From Magnolia sinica (lineage: Eukaryota > Streptophyta > Magnoliopsida > Magnoliales > Magnoliaceae), in contig NC_080584.1 of the NCBI RefSeq assembly GCF_029962835.1, forward strand, positions 79,264,862 to 79,328,861: a stretch of DNA of 64,000 nt. The letters are read 5' to 3'. Below the pieces are notes generated by a model that saw nothing but the letters and a program-made list of their open reading frames with translations, was not told the origin of the DNA and ran no database searches. A program made the translations under genes and the position numbers. Of this stretch, positions 34,800 to 45,450 are shown one piece after another. The first letter of the stretch is position 1. Every line of letters starts with the position of its first letter.

Positions 34800-35203
34800 G
34801 GGAAATGGTATCCCCACCGTAATGTGTGTTGTTGATGTTGTTCCCTTTAGTTTATGGGATACCCAAAAAAATCAACCATACATAGAACTCAGGTGGGTCA
34901 TACAGTCTAAAACCATGATAAGACATGCCTAAAACATATAAAAGTACTAGGGGGAGCCCACCTAAGTTTTGGATGCAGCTGAAAGTTAGTCCGACCCCTC
35001 ATCCAAGTGGGACACAAACAATGGATAGGATGGATTTGTGAACCACATCTTAGTAGGCCCAATAAATGATTATGAATGTTTTAATGCGAGGGTAACTCCT
35101 CTCAACCGTTGTATGTGCTATAGCTCACCCAAGTCATGGTGGGTTCCACATAGCTTGCCCTCATGGGAAGTTCCCATGAGGTCCACCTCATAGTACCATT
35201 TCC
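34800..35203. mobile_element. MITE in (TA)n, copy 1 of a local family
   Basis: The left end gggaaatggta and right end taccatttcc are inverted. It lies directly between two (TA)n tracts, suggesting a TA target. Internal text 'ccaacctaagttttggatgcagctgaaa' and 'gtgggacacaaacaatggatagg' recurs in inverted or direct form at 35585-36113 and 41726-42273. No coding capacity. Superfamily not assigned. Confidence 0.55.
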
Positions 35204-35574
35204 ATATATATATAGTTATGCTCACCCGCACACTTACACACGTGCACACCATTACACACGTGTCATGGGCGTCTAATCCGAACAGTTCATGTGATGCAGA
35301 AACCCATGAAACCTCAAGGGACAAATTTTCACCCCAATCTAAAATTATGGTGGGCCATAGCAAAGAGAAATGCAAATCAAGGGAGGAAACTGTTTTCATT
35401 TTTCATGGCCCACCAAAGTTTTGGATCAAAGTTAAAAATTTAACCTTAGAGGTTTCATGAGGTGCTGCTTCATGTGGATCGTTCAGATTTTAGAGTCAGA
35501 TAACATATAATGAGTTCTCAAAAAAGTTTGCAAGAGTTCCGTGCAAAACTGGTGTGCAGCAAAGCATTCAAGGT

Positions 35575-36113
35575 GGACACACACAGACTATGAGGTCGAC
35601 CTCATTGGAACTTCCCATGAGGGTGAGTTGTGTGGGCCCCACCGTGATGTATGTCAAACATCAATATTATGCATTTGATTGGTCCCCTTTTGGTTATAAG
35701 ATATCCCAACAATCAATCAGTCATACACGGAACTTAGGTGGGCCATACCATCTAAAACTATGTGAAGACATTCCAAAAATATATAAAATCACTTGGTCGG
35801 GCCCACCTAAGTTTCGGATGCGGTGGAAATTAAAGTTGGTCTAACCTCTCATCCAAGTGGGACACACACATCTTGGTGGGCCCAATAAATGATTATGAAT
35901 GTTTTAATGGGAGGGTAACCCCTCTCAAATGTTGGATGTGGTGTGGCCCAACCAAGTGATGGATTGACTTGATTTTTAACCCCGTGGTCCACCATAGAAT
36001 GTTGCATTTGACTGATGAGGTAGACGTTTGACATACATCACGATTGGGCCCACATAGCTAGACCTCATGGGAAGTTCCTATGAGGTTGACCTCATAGTAC
36101 CATAGTACCATTC
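35575..36113. mobile_element. MITE of the same family, copy 2
   Basis: The left side has actatgaggtcgacctcattggaacttcccatgagg. The right side has the inverted counterpart cctcatgggaagttcctatgaggttgacctcatagtaccat, ending in a C-run at 36113-36121. The middle matches 34800-35203 (for example 'cccaataaatgattatgaatgttttaatg'). It can fold into a long hairpin. A partial third copy starts at about 36131 ('aacttcccattaggtcaagctgtgtgggc'). Confidence 0.55.
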
Positions 36114-36130
36114 CCCCCCCCCAACACACA

Positions 36131-36420
36131 CACAACTTCCCATTAGGTCAAGCTGTGTGGGCTCCATCGTGATGTGTGTCGAACATCAATACCGTGCATT
36201 TGATGAGTCTCGCATAGGTTATATGATATCCTGAAAATTAGCTGTATATGGAACTCAAGTTGGCCATACCATCTAAGAAGCGAAATATTGTAGTGCCACC
36301 TCTCAACTGGACATGGGGGATGGTGATGCATCAATCAGGTCAATCCATATACTGGATGGCTTACTATAAGTAAAACCTATGGGACAGTCCTACCCATTAC
36401 TTCATGGTTTATCCTCCAAG
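36131..36420. mobile_element. Partial MITE, copy 3
   Basis: This begins with the same inverted-repeat arm as the neighbour (cttcccattaggtcaagctgtgtggg, then 'tgtgtcgaacatcaata'). The matching opposite end is not found, so it appears truncated. It lies within the putative NLR intron. Confidence 0.4.
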
Positions 36421-37115
36421 CTAGGGTTATTGATGTAGAGCAAATCACAGAAAATTTCATTACCAAGATGGACTAGAGAAGAACCGATTGGATCTTGAAA
36501 GTGACCAGGACCGATAGAACCCTAAAACAAGAGTATCTTGTGAACCGGAATGAGTTATTCGAGATACCATATATGATTTTGGGGTAGGAGAAACTAATTT
36601 AGCTGAATTTACGAGATTCCATAGATCGACGATCGAAATTCTTTTTAATTTCGTTTTTACTATTTATAACAAGCTTTAGTTCGATCATAACTATTGATCC
36701 TTTGAGCTTTAGGAGTAGTGTCCAACATGAAAATGGCTTAGAAAACTTACGAGAATAACATGGTTAGTCCAAATTGGTCACTTACTATTTTTGGCCAAAA
36801 ATCATGAAGTCTAATATAAATCATGACCGTCTATGAATGGTAAACTCACTATTTATAGTAATCATGAATCTTAGGGAGTTTGATTCTGAAACTTCTTCAT
36901 AGGTTTTGTATCCGTGTTTAAAGGGTTATAAATTTGTTTTTATCGATAGATCAATTAAAATTTCAATTTCTTAGAATTTATTTTATTTTTCTTGTTTTCC
37001 CTCATGGATTTGAGAAATCTCTATGAGGAGTCCAGCTAAGCTCCATGGATTCGGAATAGTTACCCCCTTGAGGAAGACAGTAATCAACCTCATCACATCC
37101 ATCCTTATATCGGTT
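36420..37115 (+). repeat. LTR-like fragment, 3' part repeated at 45190-45340
   Basis: The last part, 'cctcatggatttgagaaatctctatgaggagtcc...gattcggaatagttacccccttgaggaagacagta', matches 45220-45300 ('cctcatggattcgaggtttctctgtgaggagtcc...'). At the second locus it is followed by cctacgtcagtttggtattagtgagg, which looks like an LTR end plus a tRNA-Met-type primer site. That suggests both are LTR 3' parts of one element family. It lies in the putative NLR intron. Confidence 0.4.
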
Positions 37116-37606
37116 CTAGTCCCAGAATTGATGGATAGGATTGGGTGCAAATAGTGGTCCATGTGGGATTTAGAAAAATTGTTATTTTTGCTGAAAGAAA
37201 CGTATGTTGTTGTACTGCTGCCTCTGGCCAAGTCTGGTGGCCTGTTGTTCTCGATTGTGGCTCTGTGCAGTTTCTATCTCTGCCTTTTCATTTTCACAGG
37301 CTGTTTCCCAGATCTGTGATGATGGTCTTCGAGTGGGTCAAGTTTTTTGGCGGCTGGTCTGTGAAGATGTTTTGTTGGAATGCTCGAAGTGGTCAGCCAT
37401 TTAGTCGTAGCTCAGTCTGCAAATAGTTTTTATTTTTCTCCCTTTTGTATAGGGTCATATGATAGGCTGCCCTCAGGATTTTTGACCCGAGTTGCTGCCT
37501 GAATGTAATTAGCCCTGTTTAAATTTATTTATTTTATTTTATTTTATTTATTTATTTATTTTTTATTTTTTTAAAAGTAATCTGTAGCTTTTGTTATGTT
37601 TTTCAG
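37116..37606 (+). other. End of the NLR 5' intron with A/T-rich tail and splice acceptor
   Basis: This stretch contains 'atatgataggctgccctcaggatttttgacc' followed by a long (ttta)n-type tract (37522-37574), resembling the 3' end of a non-LTR retroposon. It ends at the acceptor ttgttatgtttttcag (37606). No coding sequence is supported here. Confidence 0.45.
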
Positions 37607-37622
37607 AGAGGAGAGAGCAGGC

Positions 37623-40594
37623 ATGGCTAGTCGACGAGGAAGTGATTTACCAACATTCGAAGGACGGGTCAATAACTATCCAGTTGGTGTTAAACGTGCC
37701 GGGGAAAAGCTCTTCAATTGCTTTAAAAATCCAAAGATCGGAGTCATTGGCGTCAAAGGGTTTTATGGTGTGGGGGGATGGAGGATCGTCGAATATGCAG
37801 CTCAGAAGGCAAAAGACTCTCATCTCTTTGATGTACAGATACCTGTGAAGGTATTGGAAAGGGATTTCAGCCTTACGAAGGTGCAGATGGAAATTGCATT
37901 CCAGTTGGGGTTGAAAGCTGCTGGTAGTACTGAGGACGAAATGACCTTAAAGTTTTTAGAAGTCAGACATGAAATCTATGACTTGCTGAGGGGACGAAGG
38001 TTCTTGTTAATGATAGGAAATGTGTCTGAGGGGCCGATCGACATGGAATCCTTGGGAGTTCCATTTAGAAGGTCACGGACATACGATTCCAAGGTCGTTT
38101 ACGTAGGCCGTTGGGATGATGATAACATGAGCAATGTGGCCATCAAGCTGGAGGAGTCGTCCATAGATGTTTTACGCGAAGAGGCCACTAACGTAGCCCA
38201 TTCTCCCAATGTTAAGGGATGTTATACTCCCGACACAGTCCTCAACTGCTTCTTCTACCTAATGTTATTCCGTGAAGAGGGATGTGAAGTAGAATGGCTG
38301 ACAAGGTATTGGATGGCAGAGGGATTTATTACTCGAGGCGGGATGGAAGAAGAAGACGATTGGAGGCTTCAGCAGAAGAAGGTGGAGGCACTATTGAGAG
38401 AACTCGAGGACCATTTCATGGCATACTGCAGGAGTAACAAATGGCGACTTTCATCGAGGATTCGTATGGCATCTAGAGATCTAAAAAGTTCTTCAACTCA
38501 TGATAGATTTTGGAGTGAAAGTCCACTGCCGATAGAGATTTGTGAGTGGGAAAACATTCATAGGATGAATGTATTGGTATGGGAGGAAGAAACATACCTT
38601 CCTCCTCTTGCTCCTAATTGCCCCAAACTCTCCACTTTAATTTTTACAGTAATTTCATGTAGTGGTGGTCAAAAAATCATCATACCTGACCCCTTCTTTG
38701 AGCAAATGCAGGGCCTTCGAGTCCTCGTTCTTTACCAGCTAGATAACAAATTCCTGCCTCCCTCTATTTCTTGCTTGCACAATCTCAGACTTCTGATAAT
38801 AGAAGGTTGGGAAAACTTAGAGTCTCTCCCCTCTTCCTGCCAAGCTCTGCACAAGCTTGAGTTCCTTGAAGTTTCAAAATCTCATTCTTTGGAGTCAATA
38901 CCGTATGAGTTCTTTATACAGATGAACAACCTTCAATTTCTCTCTCTCAATGGAAAGAAAATCAGATCACTGCCTTCCTCAGTTTCCAAGCTGTGCACAC
39001 TCCGTGAACTCAAGTTAACAAGCTCTGACTCGTTAATGGAACTGCCAGATGAGAGCTTCGAGTGTATGCAGCGGCTTTGGGTTCTTGACTTGAGCAATAG
39101 TTCTAATCTGAAATCCCTTCCGTCCTCACTCTTGAAGTTGTTCAATCTTAGGCGACTCGTACTAGCAAATTGTTATTCCTTAAAGATCAAGTTGCTGCCA
39201 CATTTGCAAAAGCTCACTGCTCTCGAAGAGCTTAGCCTCTGTAACTGTAATTCCCTGGAAGATATTGAGGATGTCTCTTCTTCCCTTGGAAATATCCTAC
39301 CAAAGCTCCGCATGCTTGACCTTTCTGGAATTAAGGCCTTTCAGCGCCTCTCCCTAAGAGGTAATCAAAGCTTGGAATTTCAAACTTGGTTGGGCTTACA
39401 AGCCTTCAAGTACTTAGTCTTTCAGGCACCAGGCTCCAAAAGTTTCCAGAAAAAATGCATCGAACGGATCATCTACGGCGTCTAGACATGCAGTGCATGG
39501 ATCACATTCTCGAGATCAACTGGGAAGGTATGAGTATTGAGCTTGAGGAGCTCAACATTGATCAGTGTGGGGCCCTTCATTTATTTACCCATAATGAATG
39601 GCCAAGAAATAGAGGTGGGGCACGAATAAGGTTAAGTAATTCAAAGCTTTTACAATCTTTCATGCGATCCTCAGATTTGTGGAGAGCCAAATGCTTCTCT
39701 CAATTCCATATCCACATCTCCCCTTGCCAAGTAGACCAACGGGGAAGAGGTGAAGGCATCCATCTCCGCCAGGGAAGAAAATTCCTTTATAAATATATCG
39801 ATTCCAAGGCCCAAACATGTGATATACCATTTTCTGCAAGCTATTTTAACAGGCATTTGGATATTTGTGGAGGTACTAGTTCCCCAAACGGTATTAATGG
39901 GGTTCTCAGTCACACAGAATTATTCACTCTGTGTGACAATGCCTTTGTCCGAAGATTATCGGATTTGGGCAATGTCAAAAGAATGACGGAACTGAAAGAA
40001 TGCAGAGTCGAGAAGTGCAAGCAGATGGAGAAATTCTTTGAGGGAGAGAATGCCAGATCTGACACTTTAAGTCTCCTAGAAAACGTATGGATTTCCTATC
40101 TTGCAAGACTGAAGAGCATATGTGAGGGTACTTACGGGAGCCGAAGCTTTGCAGGCCTAAAGCACATACATCTAGACTGTTGTCCTAGACTCGTCACCGT
40201 CTTCTCCTCTAGTGTGTCTTTACAAAGCCTGGAGAAGCTCGAAATCAGATTTTGCAGTAGACTAGAGGCTGTGTTTCGAGAGGATGATACCGTGCAAGGC
40301 TCCCTCCAACGATTACACACGGTATGTCTATGGGAGCTACCAAAGCTAGAGAGTATTTGCCATGGCACTTATTTGTCGGCGCTGAAGAATCTGAAGGTGA
40401 GGGGATGTAGGAAGCTGAAAAAGCTTCCTCTTTGTGTTGAGGACAATGCTTCCGGTTCTACTTCCATTGGGGGTGGTGATGGTTCTGCAAAGGTGGAAGG
40501 GGAGTTGAAATGGTGGAACAGTCTCAAATGGGAAAAGGAGAGCATCAAGCACCACATCCACTTCAAAGAATCACGCCCCTTTACCCGGCGTTGA
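37623..40594 (+). CDS. NBS-LRR (NLR)-like disease resistance protein with degenerate nucleotide-binding motifs
   Basis: The preferred start is the ATG at 37623 (MASRRGSDLP), because the upstream in-frame ATG at 37596 falls inside a splice acceptor. The NB-ARC reads 'IGVIGVKGFYGVGGWRIVEY' where GMGGVGKTT is usual, so the P-loop Lys is lost. Kinase-2 is RRFLLMIGNVSE instead of LLxLDDVW, GLPL is not found, the RNBS-D-like 'RYWMAEGFI' is present, and the MHD position reads RMASRD. LRRs follow ('FLEVSKSHSLESIPYE', 'LDLSNSSNLKSLPSSL', and more), with a C-terminus 'KWWNSLKWE' typical of coiled-coil NLRs. No coiled-coil domain is seen. The frame changes near 39370; splicing 39361-39425 gives one frame of about 968 codons. 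NLRs sense pathogen effectors; this one probably cannot bind ATP normally. It may be a pseudogene or a decoy/helper-type protein. Confidence 0.75.
39361..39425 (+). other. Possible 65-nt intron across the LRR frameshift
   Basis: The donor aagag|gtaatc, the acceptor tacttagtctttcag|gc and a branch-like cttac (about 39395) delimit 65 nt. Reading frame 0 before the donor and frame 2 after it are joined exactly, with a Gly codon across the junction. The skipped sequence itself reads as LRR in the downstream frame ('VGLTSLQVLSLSG'), so it was probably ancestral coding sequence with a one-base loss. Splicing would remove about one LRR. Real use needs RNA evidence. Confidence 0.4.
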
Positions 40595-40870
40595 TGATTC
40601 TTCTCTCTTCGAGGTTGTGATGATCTAGTGTGTGTTTATGTTTTAATGTGTTTATTGGTTTGCATAATCTTTTTGTGTGTGAAAGCTTCCACTGCTAGTG
40701 TTCGTAGGGTCCATCAACCTCAATTTGTAAGAAGAAAGCCTCCAGAACCAGGTCTTCTTCAATGAGTGGCACCCTTTCATCAGGTTTTGATAATTCTTCT
40801 TCACTCTGGATGTGTGATTAATGGTACATATCGTGTTTGATATTCATTTGTTGTGTGTAAAATAAAGGTC
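40595..40870 (+). terminator. 3' UTR and polyadenylation signal of the NLR-like gene
   Basis: The stop TGA is at 40592-40594. The downstream sequence contains AATAAA at 40861-40866, preceded by T/G-rich stretches (tgtgtgtttatgttttaatgtg, 40629-40650). A weak repeat of the coding end ('cccggcgttgatgattcttct' versus 'tcatcaggttttgataattcttct') lies at about 40774-40800. Confidence 0.45.
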
Positions 40871-41470
40871 TACATTTAGTTGATTACAAAGCTGTTGGTG
40901 TGGAAAATGATTTTGATTGCTTGTGACTTTATAGCCATGAAGCTTGCGTTGGTCCAATCATCAGCTAGCCCTCTCATTTTGAATAGCAAATAAAAATGAT
41001 AGGGCGAGTTGATGAGTGGACCAACTTGAATTTTGGTTGTTGTCTCTCATGAAACAAATGTAAAAACATGGGTCAAATCCTCAATGAACATGCGTGTTCT
41101 CCATCTACATATAGGCAGCATGATTACATCACAAGACACACACGGTGTGGACCAACTGATGAGTGGCCTGAACAGGGCATATGCACTCAACATGAAGATG
41201 TTAAGATGTCCCAAATTGGATTTAAAGCATTTTTTGGTTCTTCTGTTTTAGTTAGAGATGGATGTTGAATTTCAATTACCAGAAGCACAGGGATATAACC
41301 AGAAAGGCACAAGTGTACTAGCATGGTTGAACCTCCATATTCACTGACCCGATTCAAGCAGCTTGTTGGTCGAGCTGGATCGATGTAGATGTCCTCAGTG
41401 AAAAATAGGCTCATCTGCTCATCTGGTGCGCCACACGTGTATATTGAGGATTCCCTGTGACCCGGAACTA
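40871..41470. other. Intergenic DNA, nothing recognised
   Basis: No supported gene. Short open frames on both strands have no recognisable domain. Confidence 0.4.
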
Positions 41471-41725
41471 AGGGTGCACACAGCTCAGTTTGGCCTAGTT
41501 CTGGGGTGAAACTGGAATTGAGCCATTCCCAACGATTCCAGGAAAAACAGAATCGGAACCGATTTGGAACCGGACCGGTTCCAAGAAAAACAGAACCCGA
41601 ACCGTATCGATTGCACCCTACCGATTCAGAGCCGGACCGTAAAAAACCGGTTCTGTTCTACGGTTCTGGTCTTTTTATAATCCAATCCAATTGCATCTTT
41701 ATATATATATATATATATATATATA

Positions 41726-42271
41726 GGGAAAAGGTACTATGCGCTCGAGCTGATGGGACCGTCCCATGAGGTCGAGTTGTGTGGGCCCCACCGTGATGCG
41801 TTTCGAACATCTACCCCATCAATCAGATGCACCATTCCATCGTGGGCCTAGGTCTTAAAAATCAAGTCAATCCGTGACTTGTGTGGGCCACACCACATAC
41901 AGAAGTAGGGAGGGGCCGTGCACCATTAAAACATTCATAATCATTTTTTGGGCCCACAGAGATGTGGTTTGCAAATCCAGCCCATCCATTATGTGTGTCC
42001 CACTTGGATGAGGGTTCAGACCAAGTTTCAGCAGCATTCAAAACTCAGGTGGGCCCCACCAAGTGCTTTTATATGTTTTTGGCATGTCTTCACAGGATTT
42101 TAAATGGTATGGCGCTCCTGAGTTCCGTATACTGCTGATTTTTGGGATATCCCATAATTTAAAGGGGACCCATCAAATGCAAGGTGTTGATGGTCAACAC
42201 GTATCACGGTGGGGCCACACAGCTCAACCTCACGGGAGCTTATCGCGAGGACGAGTGCATTGTACCTTTTC

Positions 42272-42273
<2 letters not shown>
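41726..42273. mobile_element. Nested MITE with GGGAAAAGGTAC ends
   Basis: The left end gggaaaaggtactatgcgctcg and right end (reverse) gggaaaaggtacaatgcactcg are near-perfect inverted repeats. They continue imperfectly (cccatgaggtcgagttgtgtggg versus cccgtgaggttgagctgtgtggc). It is bounded by (AT)n at 41700-41725 and (TA)n at 42274-42336. Its interior matches the MITEs at 34800-36113. Confidence 0.7.

Positions 42274-42336
<63 letters not shown>
42274..42336. repeat. (TA)n microsatellite
   Basis: About 31 perfect TA units next to the nested MITE, consistent with insertion into or expansion of a TA target. Confidence 0.95.
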
Positions 42337-42338
<2 letters not shown>

Positions 42339-42739
42339 CTAGCCAAAACATCCGGCGATGATCAAAATCCAATCCAATTGCACTGGTTTTTAGAGATAGA
42401 GAGAAGCCACGAAACAGGGGGAGAATAAATCAGGATTAGTGTTTCTTCTTCTTCTTTTTTAAAACTTTTTTTGTTCAAAAAAATTAAATTTTAAATATTT
42501 ATTAACTAGGGGGTTCGGTTCTGGGTTCGAATCCAAGGTTCGGTTCTATCGTCGGGTTAACAGTCCGGTTTGGTTCTACAAAACCCAGACGGAGAACTGA
42601 ACCAAACTAACAAATTCTTTGATTGTCGAAATCAGAACAGTTGTGCTTCAGAACCGAACCAAGCCGTACGGTCCGGTTTACCGGTTCCACGGTCCGGGTG
42701 CACCCATGCCAGAATACATTGATATTCCTATGCATGAGG

Positions 42740-43260
42740 TTGTATGGGGCCTACAAAGATGTTCGTGGCAAATCCACTCCGTCCATCTGTTTTGAAAAAC
42801 CACAAGGACAGTATTCTGAAAATCAAGGATATCCAAAACTCAGGTGGGCCACACCACACAAAACATTGGGGATTGAACGCCCGCAAGTGACAAAAGTCTT
42901 TTTTTATCAGGATGATATTTGTTCCTATAGTTTATCTGAGTAGTAATAACCCTGTGGACGGTTTGGATGGCATATAAACACATGATCAGATCCAGGAAGG
43001 TTTCAATGGCGGACGTTTATGTTCCCACAGTTTTTTTTTTTTTTTTTTCGCTCACCTGGGCTTTGGATCCGCCTGATCTTTAGATTAGTATTGTATTATA
43101 GTGTTTCAAAACAGATGGACGGAGCGGATTTTTCACTGACATCTCTGTGGACACCACACGACCCCCAGCATAACTATATCTCAGTGCCCAAGGTGACCGG
43201 CAATCCGCTTCGTCGGCTCTTTCATTGGAATATCGGTCAGTGGACTAACTTCCCTAAGTG
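42740..43260. mobile_element. Inverted-repeat (MITE-like) sequence
   Basis: The stretch aaatccactccgtccatctgttttga (about 42772) is inverted as caaaacagatggacggagcggattttt (about 43107), and outer parts pair loosely (gggcctacaaagatgt versus acatctctgtgg). A T-run lies at 43030-43047. The ends are not sharply defined and no target duplication was found. Confidence 0.4.
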
Positions 43261-43586
43261 AGAGAACATATGCATGGTGTACTTAGCTTTCGATTTCTAC
43301 AAATAGGGACCATGTTTCAGCAGACCATTGATTTTATGTGACTCCTTGTGGATAGCGATGACCCGAAATTTTCACAAATATGAAGGCCTTTTCTCTGGGT
43401 AGTTGAGAGTATTGATGTTTTTCCTCATCCAGAACAGATCTGCAAACCCAAACTGAATGGATATGCTTGACCTAATGGGGATATTTCAAATTGCATGGTT
43501 CATCCTCAGCGGATCCCTCTCGTACAAACCAGATCGGGATTGTACGTTGATTCACATATTCTGTACTCTTTCATACACAGGGAGAT
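43261..43586. other. Noncoding sequence, nothing recognised
   Basis: No gene or defined repeat is seen; it ends at the LINE insertion's target duplication. Confidence 0.4.
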
Positions 43587-43604
43587 GGAAGAAAGGAGTT
43601 ACTT

Positions 43605-44244
43605 TTTTTTATTTTTTATTTTTTTTTAATTTTTAAAACCACTAGAGATTCATTCCATTTGAAAATATACATCCATTCGGGAGTGTCCCAACAAAAAGGA
43701 TTGGATCACTCCCATCATATAACTTAAATTGCACAAAAACTACCTCGGAAGGAAAAGAAAAACACAAGGTATAATCTGGTGATCCAGCTACTGTTGCCTA
43801 ATTGTCCTAATGCCAATGTTATCAATGGTTAATAAGTCTGCGCATAAGTCTAGGAAGGTTGGGTCGTGAATTATACATTCTATTTGGGCATCCTTCACTA
43901 GCCATCCTCACTAAAGCATAAGCCACCAAGTTCCCCTCTCGAAAAATGTGACTAAAAAAGAGGTTAAGTGATTGCCTATAAAGCTGAATCTGTCCCAGGT
44001 AATACCAAATGTTCCACGAACTGGGATAGCGAGGATCTTTAACCGAATTAGCAATGGTCTTTGAGTCAGTCTCCACCATTATGTTGGAAAGGCCCAAGTT
44101 GGAGCAATAGTGTTAGAAGAATGACCATAGTTTCTGTGAAATGCAAAGATGAGCTTACCGTGGTGATCCCAGTAGATTCCCCTAGTGCTCGGGCTCGAAT
44201 TACCCCTCGAGGAACCATCAACGTTCAATTTTAGCCAGCCTTGA
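43605..44244 (-). mobile_element. 5'-truncated LINE insertion (RNase H end)
   Basis: An identical 18-bp sequence, ggaagaaaggagttactt, flanks the insert (43587-43604 and 44245-44262). On the minus strand the insert ends in a poly(A)-type tail (T/A-rich at 43603-43640). Its coding end reads 'WLKLNVDGSSRGN' (RNase H start), then after a deletion 'IMVETDSKTIANSV' and 'FSHIFREGNLVAYALVRMA', the C-terminal half of a plant LINE-type RNase H. The 5' end is cut inside RNase H, as usual for LINE insertions. Confidence 0.8.
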
Positions 44245-44262
44245 GGAAGAAAGGAGTTACTT

Positions 44263-45180
44263 GATGCTCTGGTCGAGCATTAAGAATCATAAGCTTTCGC
44301 ACAACCACCCTGGCCCTCAATTAGTGAATGCATACAAACATATATCATGAGAATTTATCTAGGAACCCATCTAATTCTTTTCGAACCCATCTAAGAACCG
44401 GACTAATTTAATTTTATATTATAACAAAATCATGTACTTAGCCTAGTTAATAAGTGAACTCTCGGTAGAACAATATGTCAATGGATCAACTCCAATTATC
44501 ACCGGAATTATAATTTTTTACCAAAATTTATGAAACCCTTGTAAAATCTTCTAGAACCATGGCTCTCTCTATTTAGAGGAAAAATTAAGGTGCAGGAAAT
44601 ACATGAAGAAAACCCTAAACTCATAGGAGAAATCGTTAGAAGGAGAGAGAAGGCCTACGAAGGACAAACCCACCGGTAAGTTTCAATCCCTCCAATGATG
44701 ATCTAAACAATGAGAGTAATTGATCAATCCGCACGATCATTGTAATTTTGATTTAGACGGAAGTTTTGATGAAAAGAAGTAGCTTTTGCACAAGTTTTTA
44801 CATTATAGGAGATTTAAAAAGAAATTTTAAAAAAATAAAATTCTATTATTAAAGAAAGGTGGGAGCACACCACCGGAATCTATGTTGATTGGAAAATTGG
44901 TTGTACATCCAAATAGGCAGGCGCTAAAAAAAAAAAAAAAAAAAAAAGTCATGCCACGCCTAACATAATCTAACTATATATATAAAACCTGAAAATTAAA
45001 GTACTACGCATGTAAAGAGAACAAATAGCTTATCTCACTCCGAATATTGCTACCAAAGCAGCCAGCTCAAAAGGCCCGTAGGCTGCATGCAACCAGCCGC
45101 AAACTGCTAGACACCACTGAAAATCAAAACGGCAGCATTATCAGCCCACACGACATCAAACAGCTTCAACGGTAGAAACA
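44263..45180. other. Noncoding sequence, nothing recognised
   Basis: AT-rich with an A-run at 44927-44947. No gene, RNA or sharply bounded repeat was found. Confidence 0.4.
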
Positions 45181-45189
45181 ATGCCAAGA

Positions 45190-45450
45190 ATTTCTTAGAA
45201 TTATTTTTATTTTCTTTTCCTCATGGATTCGAGGTTTCTCTGTGAGGAGTCCAAAGTTCTGTGGATTCGAAACAGTTATCCTCCGGAGGAAGACGGTACT
45301 CGACCTCTCGTCCTTTCCTACGTCAGTTTGGTATTAGTGAGGCTTTTGCTTAGATCTATGGCTTCTAACAATCAAAACTTTTCTGGTCCATCTTAGCCAT
45401 GAAATTATCCGTGACCCGCTCTACATTAGATATTACTATAGAATTGCAGG
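45190..45450 (+). repeat. LTR 3' end with primer-site-like sequence (remnant)
   Basis: This matches 36985-37110 in its first half. It then reads cctacgtca followed by gtttggtattagtgagg, which resembles an LTR end plus a tRNA-Met primer site (TTGGTATCAGAGC). Next comes ATGGCTTCTAACAATC, which could be the start of a decayed gag ('MASNNQNFSGPS' then a stop). It fades into noncoding sequence by about 45450. Confidence 0.4.

Larger units (their letters stand above)
41472..42705. mobile_element. TIR element with ccggttc subterminal repeats, carrying a nested MITE
   Basis: The left end GGGTGCACACAGC and right end (reverse) GGGTGCACCCGGACC are inverted. Both are followed by many accggttc/gaaccgg words (about 41540-41680 and 42515-42700), the subterminal style of hAT-like nonautonomous elements. 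No clear 8-bp target duplication was found, so the superfamily is tentative. Between the arms lies the nested MITE 41726-42273. No transposase is present. Confidence 0.5.

Noticed and set aside
34488..34822. Cys/Val-rich and Thr/His-rich open frames
   Set aside because: They are translations of (AC)n and (AT)n microsatellites.
37145..37426. 93-codon frame upstream of the NLR exon as a possible first coding exon
   Set aside because: No coiled-coil, TIR or other NLR N-terminal signature; it is followed by an A/T-rich tail like a retroposon end, and the splice acceptor at 37606 explains the start of the coding exon.
39386..40594. Second LRR frame as a separate gene starting at 39386
   Set aside because: It begins at TTG within continuous LRR sequence, and its repeats continue those of the upstream frame; it is the C-terminal part of the same gene after a frame change.
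42100..42428. Tyr/Ile-rich open frames
   Set aside because: They are translations of the (TA)n tract and MITE arms.
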